From positions 1 to 52,542 of the forward strand of contig CANHHG010000007.1 of assembly GCA_947460615.1 (NCBI GenBank): a stretch of 52,542 bases of DNA. The letters are read 5' to 3'. This document shows, piece after piece, positions 10,301 through 19,669 of this stretch; the stretch's first letter is position 1, and each line of letters begins with the position of its first letter. The DNA comes from Bacteroidota bacterium. Lineage in GTDB: Bacteria; Bacteroidota; Bacteroidia; Flavobacteriales; Flavobacteriaceae. Made by a program: the position numbers and the translations under genes. Under the pieces are notes generated by a model that saw only the letters and a list, made by a program, of their open reading frames with translations, did not search any database and had not been told where the DNA came from.

Positions 10301-11392
10301 AAAATTTTTGATTTATTTTTTGAAATACCAACTAATAATGAAGTCCAAGCCAATTACAATAAAGGAACGGGAATAGGTTTATCCATTGTTAAAAATATTA
10401 TTAATCTTCACAAAGGAATTATCAGTGTGGTCAATAAACCCACAAAGGGAGTAGTTTTTAAGGTGGTTATGAAAACAGGAAAAAGTCATCTTTCCGAAAA
10501 TGAGATAATAAAAGACTTCAAAATTAGTGATGACGTAGCCCAATATGAAGCCCAACTTGAAAAAACTCAAAACATTGATCAGGAGGATATAAGTGATTTT
10601 GAAGTAAGCGAAGATAAATTAACGGTTTTAATTGTGGAAGATCATAAAGTGCTTCGCTCTTTCATGAAAAACCTTCTTAAAAAAGAGTACAATGTAATTG
10701 TTGCAGAAAATGGTGAAATTGGACTTAAAAAAGCCCTTAAATTTATTCCAGACTTAATCATTAGTGATGTAATTATGCCAGAAATGGTTGGAACAGAATT
10801 GTGTGCCAAAATCAAAGAAAATATAAAGACAAGTCATATTCCAGTAATATTATTAACTTCTAGATCCTCGTTGATTTATAAAATTGAAGGTCTGGAAAGT
10901 GGCGCTGATGATTACATTAGTAAACCTTTTGATTTAACCGAGTTTAAGTTGCGAATCAAGAATTTATTGGCTTCCAAACAAAGACTAAAGGCAAAATTTT
11001 CTTCTTCAGATAGTTTTACCCCAAGCGAAATTGCTGTTTCTTCGCTTGACGAACAATTATTAAAGAAAGCATTTAAAGTTGTGGAAGACAATATTTCCAA
11101 TGAACAATTTGATATTCCCTTCTTTTGCGCAGAATTGGGAGTGAGTAGAACCATGCTATTTACAAAAATTAAAGCGTGGTCTAATTTCACACCTAACGAA
11201 TTTATTCATGAAATAAGAATGAAAAGGGCTGCTCAATTATTGGAGCAAAATAAAATTAACATCTCTCAAATAAGCTATAAAGTAGGGTTTAACAATCCTA
11301 AATATTTTAGCAAATGCTTTCAAAAGAAATTCGGAGAAACCCCTTCGCAATATCAAAGTAAGTTCTCTAACGACTCTAAAACAGGCCAATAA
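7313..11392 (+). CDS. Hybrid two-component system sensor/regulator (HTCS)
   Basis: A 1359-residue one-protein signalling system of the PUL-activator type. Order: signal peptide (about 1-20); about 14 Reg_prop-like repeats with WxGT..GL motifs, consistent with two seven-bladed propellers; a Y_Y_Y domain (about 715-780); one transmembrane helix (about 784-804); a HisKA domain with phosphoacceptor H840 in SHEFRTP; a HATPase domain containing DNGIGIA and GTGIGLSIV; a receiver domain with phosphoacceptor D1152 in ISDVIMPEM; and a C-terminal AraC-type HTH. The periplasmic sensor normally binds an oligosaccharide released from the target glycan and switches on the PUL. It lies between the uronate operon and the lyase/sulfatase operon, so it probably controls both. 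Confidence 0.95.
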   Translation: MKKTFVYILFIFVTVQCFSQSSLYRLKNITTVNGLSQSSVIAIHQDVLGQMWFGTRDGLNRYDGSNITVFRNNPKDSSSICNNDILSIEGDKRGNLWIGTYNGLNFYNPVSNIFKRYLHGNSTNSLCNNTVWKIKEINNEIWIATAGGLSIFNKTTQKFTSVSHNSKNFSSLSNNFVLSIYKTKKGVIWVGTAKGLCQLVSRKGDSFVFKQFYNSNNESLYVQDIKEDKFGIICVATKQHGLLKLDLKSNKLVPFSKNLTDSDVRSIDFDKNHVAWVGTYEGLFAIQNSGIVIKVYNNPDKKLSFGKIKSVFTDRKGSVWIGSYYNGISFWDESNNNFTNINQNSGSSALSYDVVSSLASDSNTIYIGTEGGGITVLDSKTGFTSKISGSDVNNVKSLYLSNSGILWIGTFTEGIAAYDTKNKRFVNELINPNLKNILKLSGVYVIKKGRKEGVLWIGTFGKGLIRYDCNSKTYQMIGNDNYYDNFLTNNRIRTLLIDKKDNLWIGTQSGLNVINLNDFDNNSYPIKHYFFDNKLLSGDDILSLYQDKSGTIWVGTKAKGLYVYNGFNFNKINIKKDDFEVTSIHSLSEDDSNNLWMSSNFGIIKYNLKSKISFIYDQKEGLVSNEFNDNAFLKLGNNKFYYGGPSGITYFNTKKLPVNKYSPQVILTDFKIANKSINVANENDLLEKSIAYTKTLTLSYDKANFTINFATPNFINSPNNKYSYRLVGLNNEWTTTSSTFATFTIQNSGTYIFEVKGANNDGIWNETPTTLEIVVKPAPWKSWWAICIYLMLIWASLYGFVWIVKSKEKLRQELLLEYRENERSKEDNNAKLQFFTNISHEFRTPLTLILGPLQQILLNYNGTNEMYKKLLVIESSANHLLKLINRLMDFRKYETNQFTLEAAEGNLVKYIKEIFLSFTEYAKDGEYKYTFESSDDEVLVYFDRLKLERVFYNLISNAFRYTPKGGEIIVRIRKEKNQVIIEVDDNGIGIAKEYVDKIFDLFFEIPTNNEVQANYNKGTGIGLSIVKNIINLHKGIISVVNKPTKGVVFKVVMKTGKSHLSENEIIKDFKISDDVAQYEAQLEKTQNIDQEDISDFEVSEDKLTVLIVEDHKVLRSFMKNLLKKEYNVIVAENGEIGLKKALKFIPDLIISDVIMPEMVGTELCAKIKENIKTSHIPVILLTSRSSLIYKIEGLESGADDYISKPFDLTEFKLRIKNLLASKQRLKAKFSSSDSFTPSEIAVSSLDEQLLKKAFKVVEDNISNEQFDIPFFCAELGVSRTMLFTKIKAWSNFTPNEFIHEIRMKRAAQLLEQNKINISQISYKVGFNNPKYFSKCFQKKFGETPSQYQSKFSNDSKTGQ

Positions 11393-11432
11393 CATTCCTT
11401 TTATTTTCATTTTGGATTTTTGAATACCCTAT

Positions 11433-11468
11433 TTTGTATTATTGAAATCTAATCTCATTTTATATTTG
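11433..11468 (+). promoter_or_regulatory. Probable promoter of the GH88-sulfatase operon
   Basis: TATATTTG at 11461-11468 is a perfect match to the Bacteroidota -7 element TAnnTTTG. A TTTG at 11433-11436 lies 24 bases upstream, slightly long for the -33 element; a TTG at 11442-11444 is an alternative at 16 bases. The element lies about 80 bases before the GH88 start in the 156-base gap after the regulator gene. This suggests a leader that could carry regulatory sequence. Confidence 0.45.
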
Positions 11469-11548
11469 TAGAATAAATTAGGATTTATGGATTCCTAATT
11501 GAATTATGATTCTTGCAATCGTATTTTCTAATAATTTGAAGATTAAAA

Positions 11549-12721
11549 ATGAAGAAATTGAGTATCGTTTTATTTGTCAGTTTGGTTTTATCAATGAATC
11601 ACAATTCATTTGGTCAAAACAAACCCTATGATAAAACTTTAAATAAAAACATCAGTTCAAGATTTAGCTACCTATTGGATTACCCGGTAGATTCTCTAGC
11701 TATTCCTAGAAGTATGAATATTTCGACTGGAGTTTTCAAAAAAATAAAATCAAAAGATTGGACTAGTGGTTTTTTTCCAGGTACCCTTTGGCAAATATAT
11801 AAACTAACGGGTGATGTGAGATACAAAGAAAAAGCCGCAGTTTGGAACGCATTTATTGAAAAAGAAAAATTCAACGGAACCACTCACGATATGGGTTTCA
11901 AAGTATACTGTAGTTTCGGAAAAGGTTTAGTCATTGAAAATAATGAAAAGTATGAGAAAATCATCGTTAAAAGCGCTCAAACACTTATAACCAGATTCAA
12001 TTCTAAAATTGGTGCAATTAGATCTTGGGATCACAGCAGAGAACTGTTTGATTATCCTGTTATTATTGATAATATGTTGAATCTCGAATTGCTTTTTGAG
12101 GCATCAATAATTTCTGGAGATCCTACTTTTAAAAACATTGCGATCCAACATGCAACTACTACACTTAAAAATCATTTTAGAAAAGACAACAGCTGTTATC
12201 ACGTAGTTGATTATGACACTATTTCAAATGAAGTCAGAAAGAAAGCTACTTTTCAAGGCTTTAATGATGAGTCAACTTGGGCTAGGGGACATTCTTGGGC
12301 AGTTTATGGTTTTACAATGTGCTATCGATATACCAAAAACAAGGAATATTTGAAACGAGCTGAGGCTACGGCAAAATATTTTATAAAAAATAAAAACATG
12401 CCAGAAGATGGAATTCCCTATTGGGATTTAAAAGATCCTAGTATTCCTAATGCCCCTCGTGATGCATCTTCAGCGGCGGTGATGGCATCAGCATTAATCG
12501 AATTGTATCGTTTCACAAAAGATAAAACCTATCTTGATTACTCAAATAAGGTTATAAATTCACTAAGTTCTGATAAATATCTGCTTAATAATTCTGTTAA
12601 AGTTCCATTTTTATTGGATCATAGTACTGGAAATTGGCCTAAAAAAGATGAAATTGATCAACCAATAAATTATGCCGATTACTATTTTTTAGAAGCAATT
12701 ATTAGAAAACAATCTCTATAA
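11549..12721 (+). CDS. GH88 unsaturated glucuronyl hydrolase
   Basis: Hydrates and releases the 4,5-unsaturated uronic acid from the non-reducing end of lyase-generated oligosaccharides. The 390-residue protein has a signal peptide (about 1-23, ending SFGQ), so it is probably periplasmic. The alpha/alpha-barrel signatures include DWTSGFFPGTLW, DESTWARGHSW and APRDASSAAVMASAL. The two family aspartates are D114 in THDMGF and D174 in IIDNMLNLE; their 60-residue spacing matches the 61 in Bacillus UGL (D88/D149). It is the first gene of the long operon and feeds KduI/KduD. It is the strongest sign that lyase products are processed here. Confidence 0.94.
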   Translation: MKKLSIVLFVSLVLSMNHNSFGQNKPYDKTLNKNISSRFSYLLDYPVDSLAIPRSMNISTGVFKKIKSKDWTSGFFPGTLWQIYKLTGDVRYKEKAAVWNAFIEKEKFNGTTHDMGFKVYCSFGKGLVIENNEKYEKIIVKSAQTLITRFNSKIGAIRSWDHSRELFDYPVIIDNMLNLELLFEASIISGDPTFKNIAIQHATTTLKNHFRKDNSCYHVVDYDTISNEVRKKATFQGFNDESTWARGHSWAVYGFTMCYRYTKNKEYLKRAEATAKYFIKNKNMPEDGIPYWDLKDPSIPNAPRDASSAAVMASALIELYRFTKDKTYLDYSNKVINSLSSDKYLLNNSVKVPFLLDHSTGNWPKKDEIDQPINYADYYFLEAIIRKQSL

Positions 12722-12727
12722 CTATTT

Positions 12728-15148
12728 ATGAAATTTATTTTTTTACAAAACCGACTTAACGTAATAGCGTTTTTCTTTTTATTTAGTTTTTCAGTTATTC
12801 AATCTCAAAATTTAGAAAGATCAAAAACCAATATCAATTTGGGGTGGAACTACCTTGAAAATGATACTAAAAGTATTTCAGAAGCAAATGCATCTTCTAA
12901 TTGGGTTACTTTAAACTTGCCCTACACTTGGAATAAAGAAGATGCAACTGATGATCAACCGGGTTATAGACGCAGTGCTAGTTGGTTTAAAAAAAATCTC
13001 GCAATTGCAACTATCGATTCGAACAAATTTTATAAATTATATTTTGAAGGAGCTAATATTACTACAAATGTTTACGTCAATGGTAAACAAGTAGGAGAGC
13101 ATATTGGAGGTTACATCGGTTTTACATTTGATATTACCAATTTTATACATGAAGGAAATAATGAAGTTTTGGTTCGTGTTGACAATAGTTATAACATTGA
13201 AGTCATCCCATCTCAAAAAAGTGATTTCATCATATTTGGAGGTATTACTAGAGATGTTTGGTTACTATCTATGTCAAAAACCAATATTGATAATATTAAA
13301 ATTACGACTCCAAAAGTATCTGAAAAAAAGGCTACTTTATCCGTAGTTGCTACTGCAAAAAACGTAAGTAATTTTTCTGATTTTGAATATTCTGCTCAAT
13401 TAACCAATCCAAAAGGAAAAGTTGTTGCTACAAAAAAAGTAAAAATTACGGGCGAAACAACCACAATCGATTTTAATGAAATTAAAAATCCTGAATTATG
13501 GGATGTTAATCAACCAAATTTATACTCAATATCAGTTTCGTTATTGGAAAAAGGAATTCAAAAAGACAAGGTTGAAGATAAAGTTGGTTTTCGATGGTAT
13601 GAGTTTAAAGACAATGGTCCATTTTATCTGAATGGAAAAAGAGTATTAATTCGTGGTACACATCGTCATGAAGAGCTGGCTGGAGTAGGAGCAGCAATGT
13701 CAAATGAGCAGCACCGAAAAGATTTTGAATCGATTAAAGAAATGGGAGCTAATTTTGTTAGATTGGCACATTATCCTCAAGATCCTGAGGTTTATAAAGC
13801 TTGTGATGAGTTAGGATTGTTAGTCTGGGACGAATTACCTTGGTGTCGAGGTGGAATTGGTAATGCAGAATGGCAAACTAATTCTAAAAATATGTTGGTT
13901 GAAATGATCAATCAAAATTACAATCACCCTTCAATAATTTTATGGTCTTTAGGAAATGAAATGGGTTGGTTGCCTGATTTCCCTGATGGAGATAATACTG
14001 CAAAAATGACTTCGTTTTTGAAAGAATTGAATGACATGGCTCACAAATTAGATCCAACTCGAAAAACGGTGATTCGAAAATATGAAGAAGGTTCTAAAAT
14101 TGTTGACGTTTTCTCACCATCTATTTGGTCGGGTTGGTATTCAGGAAGCTATAAAAGCTATAAAAAAGCAGTAGACAAATATAAATTGGATTATAAACAC
14201 TTTATCCATGCAGAATATGGTGGCGACAGTCAGGTAGGAAGACATTCTGAAAACCCAATTAATGGAGAAGGAGTAATAAAAACCGAAGGTTGGGAAGAAG
14301 CTATAGTTCAAACTAAAGTGGCTAATATTGCTCAAATAGGGGATTGGAGTGAAAATTATATTGTTGATTTATTTGATTGGCACTTACATATTTCTGAAAA
14401 TGACCCAACATTTGTTGGTAACATGCAATGGGCTTATAAAGATTTTGCAACACCATTGCGTCCGGAAGATGATATCCCTTATATGAATCAGAAAGGATTG
14501 GTAGATAGAAATGGAAATCCTAAAGATGCTTATTATGTTTTTAAAAGTTATTGGAGTGAAAAACCATTTACTTATATAGAATCGCATACTTGGACTGATC
14601 GTCAAGGGCCTAAAAATACTCCAAGAACAATTTGTGTTTATAGCAATTGCCCTAAGGTGGAGTTATTTTTAAACGGAGTTTCACTTGGGATTAAAAATCG
14701 TGACATTACTGCTTATCCTGCATGTGGATTAACATGGGAAGTAAATTTTGCTGATGGTAAAAATAATTTTATAGCTGTTGGTATTGCCAAAGATGGTAAA
14801 AAAGTAAATGATACTATCGATGTTAATTATAGATATGTTAAAAATGGAGCTGCTGATGGACTGAAGTTATCTGCTGAGAAAATGAAGAATGGCAATTATT
14901 TGGTTACTGCAATTGCAGTTGATAAAAATAACATGCGTTGTCTTGATTATGAAGACCGTGTTTATTTTCAATGTTTGTCCGGTGGTACAACGATGAAAAA
15001 TCAAGGAACCCCAACAGGAAGTGAATCTATAAAAATGTCAAATGGAAAAGCAGCCATCGAGGTAGTTCCCAATTCCAAAGGAGAATTTATAGAAATGAAT
15101 ATTCTAAATCAGAATTTCAAAGGGGAATATTTAAAGTTTAAAAAATAA
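12728..15148 (+). CDS. GH2 glycoside hydrolase, possible beta-glucuronidase
   Basis: An 806-residue exported enzyme with a signal peptide (about 1-27). Order: N-terminal sugar-binding jelly roll, immunoglobulin-like domain, TIM barrel (about 300-600), then two C-terminal beta domains. The catalytic acid/base is E411 in LGNEMGW and the nucleophile is E496 in HAEYGGD. An N-x-K motif (N587/K589, followed by GLVDRNG) resembles the one used by beta-glucuronidases to hold the glucuronate carboxylate. The same local sequence also occurs in some Bacteroidota beta-galactosidases, so this is suggestive only. It lies 6 bases after GH88 in a glucuronate-catabolic locus, which favours glucuronidase; galactosidase remains possible. 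Confidence 0.85.
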   Translation: MKFIFLQNRLNVIAFFFLFSFSVIQSQNLERSKTNINLGWNYLENDTKSISEANASSNWVTLNLPYTWNKEDATDDQPGYRRSASWFKKNLAIATIDSNKFYKLYFEGANITTNVYVNGKQVGEHIGGYIGFTFDITNFIHEGNNEVLVRVDNSYNIEVIPSQKSDFIIFGGITRDVWLLSMSKTNIDNIKITTPKVSEKKATLSVVATAKNVSNFSDFEYSAQLTNPKGKVVATKKVKITGETTTIDFNEIKNPELWDVNQPNLYSISVSLLEKGIQKDKVEDKVGFRWYEFKDNGPFYLNGKRVLIRGTHRHEELAGVGAAMSNEQHRKDFESIKEMGANFVRLAHYPQDPEVYKACDELGLLVWDELPWCRGGIGNAEWQTNSKNMLVEMINQNYNHPSIILWSLGNEMGWLPDFPDGDNTAKMTSFLKELNDMAHKLDPTRKTVIRKYEEGSKIVDVFSPSIWSGWYSGSYKSYKKAVDKYKLDYKHFIHAEYGGDSQVGRHSENPINGEGVIKTEGWEEAIVQTKVANIAQIGDWSENYIVDLFDWHLHISENDPTFVGNMQWAYKDFATPLRPEDDIPYMNQKGLVDRNGNPKDAYYVFKSYWSEKPFTYIESHTWTDRQGPKNTPRTICVYSNCPKVELFLNGVSLGIKNRDITAYPACGLTWEVNFADGKNNFIAVGIAKDGKKVNDTIDVNYRYVKNGAADGLKLSAEKMKNGNYLVTAIAVDKNNMRCLDYEDRVYFQCLSGGTTMKNQGTPTGSESIKMSNGKAAIEVVPNSKGEFIEMNILNQNFKGEYLKFKK

Positions 15149-15170
15149 TTGAGTTTTTTAATTCCTTCAA

Positions 15171-16343
15171 ATGAAAAATAGCAGTATAAAAGTTTTAATA
15201 TTATTTTCATGGGCCTCATTGCTGAGTTGCTCCAATATGAAAATGGCTTTTAATTTAAATGAAATTGAAAGAAGCCGTGAACTTGAAAATGCCACTATTT
15301 ATATAGCAGAAACACCTAAAACCATTACCTCTTCATTTTGCGAAAGAAGTACAGGAAACAAACACGACTTTTATTCTGAAGGAGATTATTGGTGGCCGGA
15401 TGAAAAAAATCCAAACGGTCCTTATATTCGTAAAGATGGCTTGACCAATCCAGCAAATTTTACTGAACATCGCGAAGCATTAATTCATTTTAGTCAGTTA
15501 TCAGGTGTTTTGGCTTCAGCCTATGTTCTAACAAAGGATAAAAAATACGCACAAAAATTAGCAGAACATTTAAAAGCTTGGTTCGTAAATGAAGAAACTA
15601 AAATGAATCCCAATTTGCTTTATGCCCAAGCTATAAAAGGCGTGGCTACTGGAAGAGGAATTGGAATTATAGATACCGTTCATTTGGTTGAAGTGACTAA
15701 GGCAATACAAGCAATTCAAGATTCGTCTGCTCTTTCAACTTCAGAATATAATTTAATTATTCAATGGTTTACCAATTATTTAAACTGGATTACCACTCAT
15801 GAATACGGAATTGCAGAACGCGATAATGGCAATAATCATAGCGTTTGTTGGACGATGCAAGTTGCTGCTTTTGCCAATTTAATAGGTGATGAAAATACAA
15901 TGGTTTTCTGTAGAAATTTTTATAAAAATACGCTATTACCCAATCAAATGGAAAAAGACGGTAGTTTTCCATTGGAATTAAAAAGAACAAAACCATATGG
16001 TTATTCGTTATTTAATTTGGATGCGATGACTAGTATTTGTCAGCTATTATCTACAAAAAAAGACAATCTCTTTACCTATACTACCAGCGATGGAAAAAAC
16101 ATTGAATTGGGTATAAAATTCATGTTTCCTTTCATAGAAAATAAATCACTTTGGAAATACCAACACGATGTAATGTATTGGGACGAATGGCCCGTTCGAC
16201 AATCCAATTTACTTTTCGGAGGTTTGGTTTTTAAAAACAAAAAATACATAGAATTGTGGAAATCGCTTAACGCCAATTATACTACTCCTGAAATTGTAAG
16301 GAATATGCCCGTTCGAAATCCTATTTTATGGGTGTTAAAATAA
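15171..16343 (+). CDS. Alginate-lyase-superfamily lipoprotein, likely polysaccharide lyase (PL38-like)
   Basis: A 390-residue protein with a lipoprotein signal (LLSC, cysteine 20). The alginate-lyase alpha/alpha fold is recognised from HDFYSEGDYWWPDEKNPNGPY near residue 65, the YAQAIKGVATGRGIGIID segment, and NGNNHSVCW with the probable catalytic H223. The superfamily includes PL5 alginate lyases and PL38 glucuronan/alginate lyases; the glucuronate context favours a polyglucuronate-active PL38-type enzyme. A divergent paralog lies at 30572-31789. The lipid anchor suggests the outer membrane or its surface. The lyase class is well supported, the exact family less so. Confidence 0.82.
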   Translation: MKNSSIKVLILFSWASLLSCSNMKMAFNLNEIERSRELENATIYIAETPKTITSSFCERSTGNKHDFYSEGDYWWPDEKNPNGPYIRKDGLTNPANFTEHREALIHFSQLSGVLASAYVLTKDKKYAQKLAEHLKAWFVNEETKMNPNLLYAQAIKGVATGRGIGIIDTVHLVEVTKAIQAIQDSSALSTSEYNLIIQWFTNYLNWITTHEYGIAERDNGNNHSVCWTMQVAAFANLIGDENTMVFCRNFYKNTLLPNQMEKDGSFPLELKRTKPYGYSLFNLDAMTSICQLLSTKKDNLFTYTTSDGKNIELGIKFMFPFIENKSLWKYQHDVMYWDEWPVRQSNLLFGGLVFKNKKYIELWKSLNANYTTPEIVRNMPVRNPILWVLK

Positions 16344-16407
16344 ATAGTCGTTAAACTAAATTCAATTCTTTAAGTCTAAAAAAACAAATATTAAATTATA
16401 CATAATA

Positions 16408-18015
16408 ATGAAAAAATTAATCGCAGCTTCACTTTTAGGTTTATTATCATTTTCTACTTTATTCGCTCAAGATAAAACAAAACCAAACGTACTTTTTATC
16501 GCCGTTGATGACTTGAAGCCTTTGTTAGGTTGTTATGGAAACACATTGGTAAAAACTCCAAATATTGATAGATTGGCTAAAATGGGAACTGTGTTCCTCA
16601 ATAATTATTGCCAACAAGCGGTTTGCGGACCAACACGTGCAAGTTTACTTACAGGAATGCGCCCAGATTACACAAAAATACGTGATTTAAAAACGAAAAT
16701 GCGTGACATGAATCCTGATATTGTTACTCTTCCTCAGTATTTTATGAGTCAAGGATATACTACTTCTGGTGTTGGTAAAATATTTCATCCTAGTTGTGTA
16801 GATAAAAAAGTAGATCCACAATCATGGTCGGTACCCTTCTTTTTCGCAAAAGATTCTGATTATGCTAACGGAGCTCCAGTAAAAAAACATTATCAATCTC
16901 CTGAATTAAAAGCGCTTCAAGTTACTGAAGATGCTGCTAACAATGATGTAAAAGGAAAAAAGAAATCGAATAAAGAAGACTTAGATGAAGATGGAGGAAG
17001 CGCTAGAGGTCCTGCTTTTGAATGTCTAGATTTACCAGATAACGCTTATGAAGATGGGGTAAGTGCTTTAATTGCTGAAAAGCAAATAATGAAATTATCG
17101 AAAGAGAATAAACCGTTTTTTATGGCGGTAGGTTTTCATAAACCACACCTTCCGTTTGTATCTCCAAAAAAATATTGGGATTTATATAATCGAGAAGATA
17201 TGCCAGTTGCAGAATTTCAAGATCATGCTTTAAATAGCCAGGCATTTTCGTATCAATATCCAGGGGAATTGACTAATTATACAGGGGTTAAAGAATTTGC
17301 TAAATTTGATAAAAATGACAATAACGAATTTAAATTAGCTATTGATAAACAAAAAGAACTTCTACATGCCTATTATGCTGCAGTCTCATATACTGACGCT
17401 CAAGTTGGAATATTATTGAACACATTAGAAAAATTGGGTACCTTAAAAAACACCATTATTGTTTTATGGGGTGATCACGGGTGGCATCTAGGAGATCATG
17501 ATATGTGGGGAAAACACACCAATTATGAGCAGGCTACCAAAGCCCCTTTAATTATTGCTGCTCCCGGGTTAAAACCAGGACAAAGCAAATCTATGACTGA
17601 ATTTGTTGATATTTTTCCAACACTTTGCGAATTATCTGGAGGAAAAGTTCCGGCAAATTTAGATGGTAAAAGCTTAGTTCCGGTAATGAAAAATAATAAA
17701 GTTTCAGTTAAGGAGTTTGCGATGAGTCAATATCCTAGAAAAATGCCTAAAGGGGACATTAAAAAAGAAGAGGGTAAAGGAAAATTAATGGGATATTCAA
17801 TGCGAACAGAACAATATCGTTACACTGTTTGGATGAAGAATTTTACAAGCGACCAACCCTATAGTGCAGATAAAGTTTACACTTTAGAATTATATGATTA
17901 TACTAACGATCCCTTAGAGAAAGTAAATGTAGCTTATGATAAAAATTATGCTTCTGTTGCTGCTAATTTGGATAAAAAAATGATTGACTATTTTAAATCA
18001 AAAGTTTCTAAATAA
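16408..18015 (+). CDS. S1-family sulfatase, iduronate-2-sulfatase-like (S1_7 type), copy 1
   Basis: A 535-residue exported sulfatase (signal peptide about 1-20, ending LFAQ). The N-terminal NVLFIAVDDLKPLLGCYG supplies the metal-binding aspartates. The formylglycine site is C73 in CGPTR, followed by LLTG. KPHLPFVSPKKYW and WGDHGWHLGDH complete the active site. The arrangement closely resembles human iduronate-2-sulfatase, so it probably removes 2-O- (or 3-O-) sulfate from a uronic acid. It is followed immediately by a paralog of the same type. Activation needs conversion of C73 to formylglycine, presumably by the FGE encoded at 26397. The sulfate position is an inference. Confidence 0.92.
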   Translation: MKKLIAASLLGLLSFSTLFAQDKTKPNVLFIAVDDLKPLLGCYGNTLVKTPNIDRLAKMGTVFLNNYCQQAVCGPTRASLLTGMRPDYTKIRDLKTKMRDMNPDIVTLPQYFMSQGYTTSGVGKIFHPSCVDKKVDPQSWSVPFFFAKDSDYANGAPVKKHYQSPELKALQVTEDAANNDVKGKKKSNKEDLDEDGGSARGPAFECLDLPDNAYEDGVSALIAEKQIMKLSKENKPFFMAVGFHKPHLPFVSPKKYWDLYNREDMPVAEFQDHALNSQAFSYQYPGELTNYTGVKEFAKFDKNDNNEFKLAIDKQKELLHAYYAAVSYTDAQVGILLNTLEKLGTLKNTIIVLWGDHGWHLGDHDMWGKHTNYEQATKAPLIIAAPGLKPGQSKSMTEFVDIFPTLCELSGGKVPANLDGKSLVPVMKNNKVSVKEFAMSQYPRKMPKGDIKKEEGKGKLMGYSMRTEQYRYTVWMKNFTSDQPYSADKVYTLELYDYTNDPLEKVNVAYDKNYASVAANLDKKMIDYFKSKVSK

Positions 18016-18027
18016 TTATTTAATATT

Positions 18028-19650
18028 ATGAATACAAAATTTCTAAAAATACTTCCTGTCTTTTGTTTTTTGGTTATTTCAAATGGAATAACAGCACAAA
18101 AGAAAATGGATAATAAACCTAATATTTTATTCATTGCTGTTGATGATTTAAAGCCTATTTTAGGTTGTTATGGAAACACTTTAGTAAAGACTCCAAACAT
18201 TGATAAATTAGCAAAAATTTCAACTGTATTTAATAAAAATTATTGCCAACAAGCAATTTGCGGACCTACTAGAGCAAGTATTATGACGGGAACTCGTCCT
18301 GATGTGACTCAGGTTTGGAATTTAACAACCCAAATGCGAGATGTGAATCCGAATTTAGTAACGTTGCCACAATACTTAATTACTCAAGGTTATGAAACCT
18401 CAGGAATTGGAAAAATATACCATCCATCAAGTGCAATTAGCGGGGTGGATCCAGTTTCTTGGAGTATTCCATATTTAAAATCTAAAGAATCTGATTTTCC
18501 AACTGGTTTAGGTTCTCCTGCAAATGGTCAATACCAATTACCCGAGACAAAAGCGAGAATGACTCCTGAAATCATTGCCGAGAGAAAAAAACAAAATAAA
18601 GATTTGGCTTCAAATGATGAGAATCCTAAAAGTATCAAAGGTCCTTCAGTTGAATGTATTGATGTACCAGACAATGCTTACCAAGATGGTGTTAATGCTT
18701 TGTTAGCAAAAGAACAAATTATAAAACTTTCTAAAGGTAATAAGCCGTTTTTTATGGCGGTAGGATTTTCTAAACCTCATTTACCTTTTGTATCTCCAAA
18801 AAAATATTGGGATTTATATCAAAGAGAAGAAATGCCAATTGCCACTTTTCAAGAACATTCAAAAAATGGTCCTTTAATTGCCTATCATCAATCGGGTGAA
18901 TTACGAAATTATTTAGACATTCCAGATTTTGCAACGTTACCTGCAGATTCTCTTCGAATCGGTTTGAAACTTGAAAAACAAAAAGAGTTAATTCACGGTT
19001 ATTATGCCGCAGTCTCTTATTTGGATGCGCAAGTCGGAGTTTTGTTGAACACATTAGAATCTCTTGGTACTTTAAACAATACTATAATTGTTCTTTGGGG
19101 GGATCACGGATGGCATTTAGGAGATCATGATTTATGGCACAAACATACTAATTTTGAAGAAGCAACTAGGGCTCCATTAATTATTGCAGGACCAGGTATT
19201 AAATCAGGGAAAACGAATTCCTTAACTGAATTTGTTGACGTATTTCCAACTATTTGTGATTTAGCAGGTGTACCTATTCCAAGTAAATTAGATGGTATTA
19301 GTTTGAGGCCATTGATGGTAAACAATAGTGCAAAAGTGAATGATTACTCCATTAGTCAATATCCTAGAAAATTAAAGAAATTGGAAATGATAAAAAAAGG
19401 ATATACCGATTCTAAAATGATGGGTTATAGTTTGAGAACCGATAAATTCAGATACACTATTTGGATGAATAATTTTACAAGCAAGCAACCATTCAACGAA
19501 TCTCAAGTTTATGCATCAGAAATGTATGATTATGTAAACGATCCTTTGGAAAAAATAAACGTGGTGAATGATAAAAATTATACTTCCATTTCTATAGAGA
19601 TGAAAGCTAAAATGTTAGCTTATTTTAAAAGTGAATTGGCAAAAAAATAA
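18028..19650 (+). CDS. S1-family sulfatase, iduronate-2-sulfatase-like (S1_7 type), copy 2
   Basis: A 540-residue exported sulfatase (signal peptide about 1-23, ending ITAQ), 12 bases downstream of copy 1. The formylglycine cysteine is C78 in CGPTR. KPNILFIAVDDLKPILG, KPHLPFVSPKKYWDLY and WGDHGWHLGDHDLW are shared with copy 1. The middle insert (about residues 150-210) differs between the copies, and this is the region expected to line the substrate pocket. A tandem duplication followed by specialisation for different sulfate positions or linkages is a reasonable inference. Confidence 0.92.
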   Translation: MNTKFLKILPVFCFLVISNGITAQKKMDNKPNILFIAVDDLKPILGCYGNTLVKTPNIDKLAKISTVFNKNYCQQAICGPTRASIMTGTRPDVTQVWNLTTQMRDVNPNLVTLPQYLITQGYETSGIGKIYHPSSAISGVDPVSWSIPYLKSKESDFPTGLGSPANGQYQLPETKARMTPEIIAERKKQNKDLASNDENPKSIKGPSVECIDVPDNAYQDGVNALLAKEQIIKLSKGNKPFFMAVGFSKPHLPFVSPKKYWDLYQREEMPIATFQEHSKNGPLIAYHQSGELRNYLDIPDFATLPADSLRIGLKLEKQKELIHGYYAAVSYLDAQVGVLLNTLESLGTLNNTIIVLWGDHGWHLGDHDLWHKHTNFEEATRAPLIIAGPGIKSGKTNSLTEFVDVFPTICDLAGVPIPSKLDGISLRPLMVNNSAKVNDYSISQYPRKLKKLEMIKKGYTDSKMMGYSLRTDKFRYTIWMNNFTSKQPFNESQVYASEMYDYVNDPLEKINVVNDKNYTSISIEMKAKMLAYFKSELAKK

Positions 19651-19669
19651 TAATATTAACTTGTATAAA

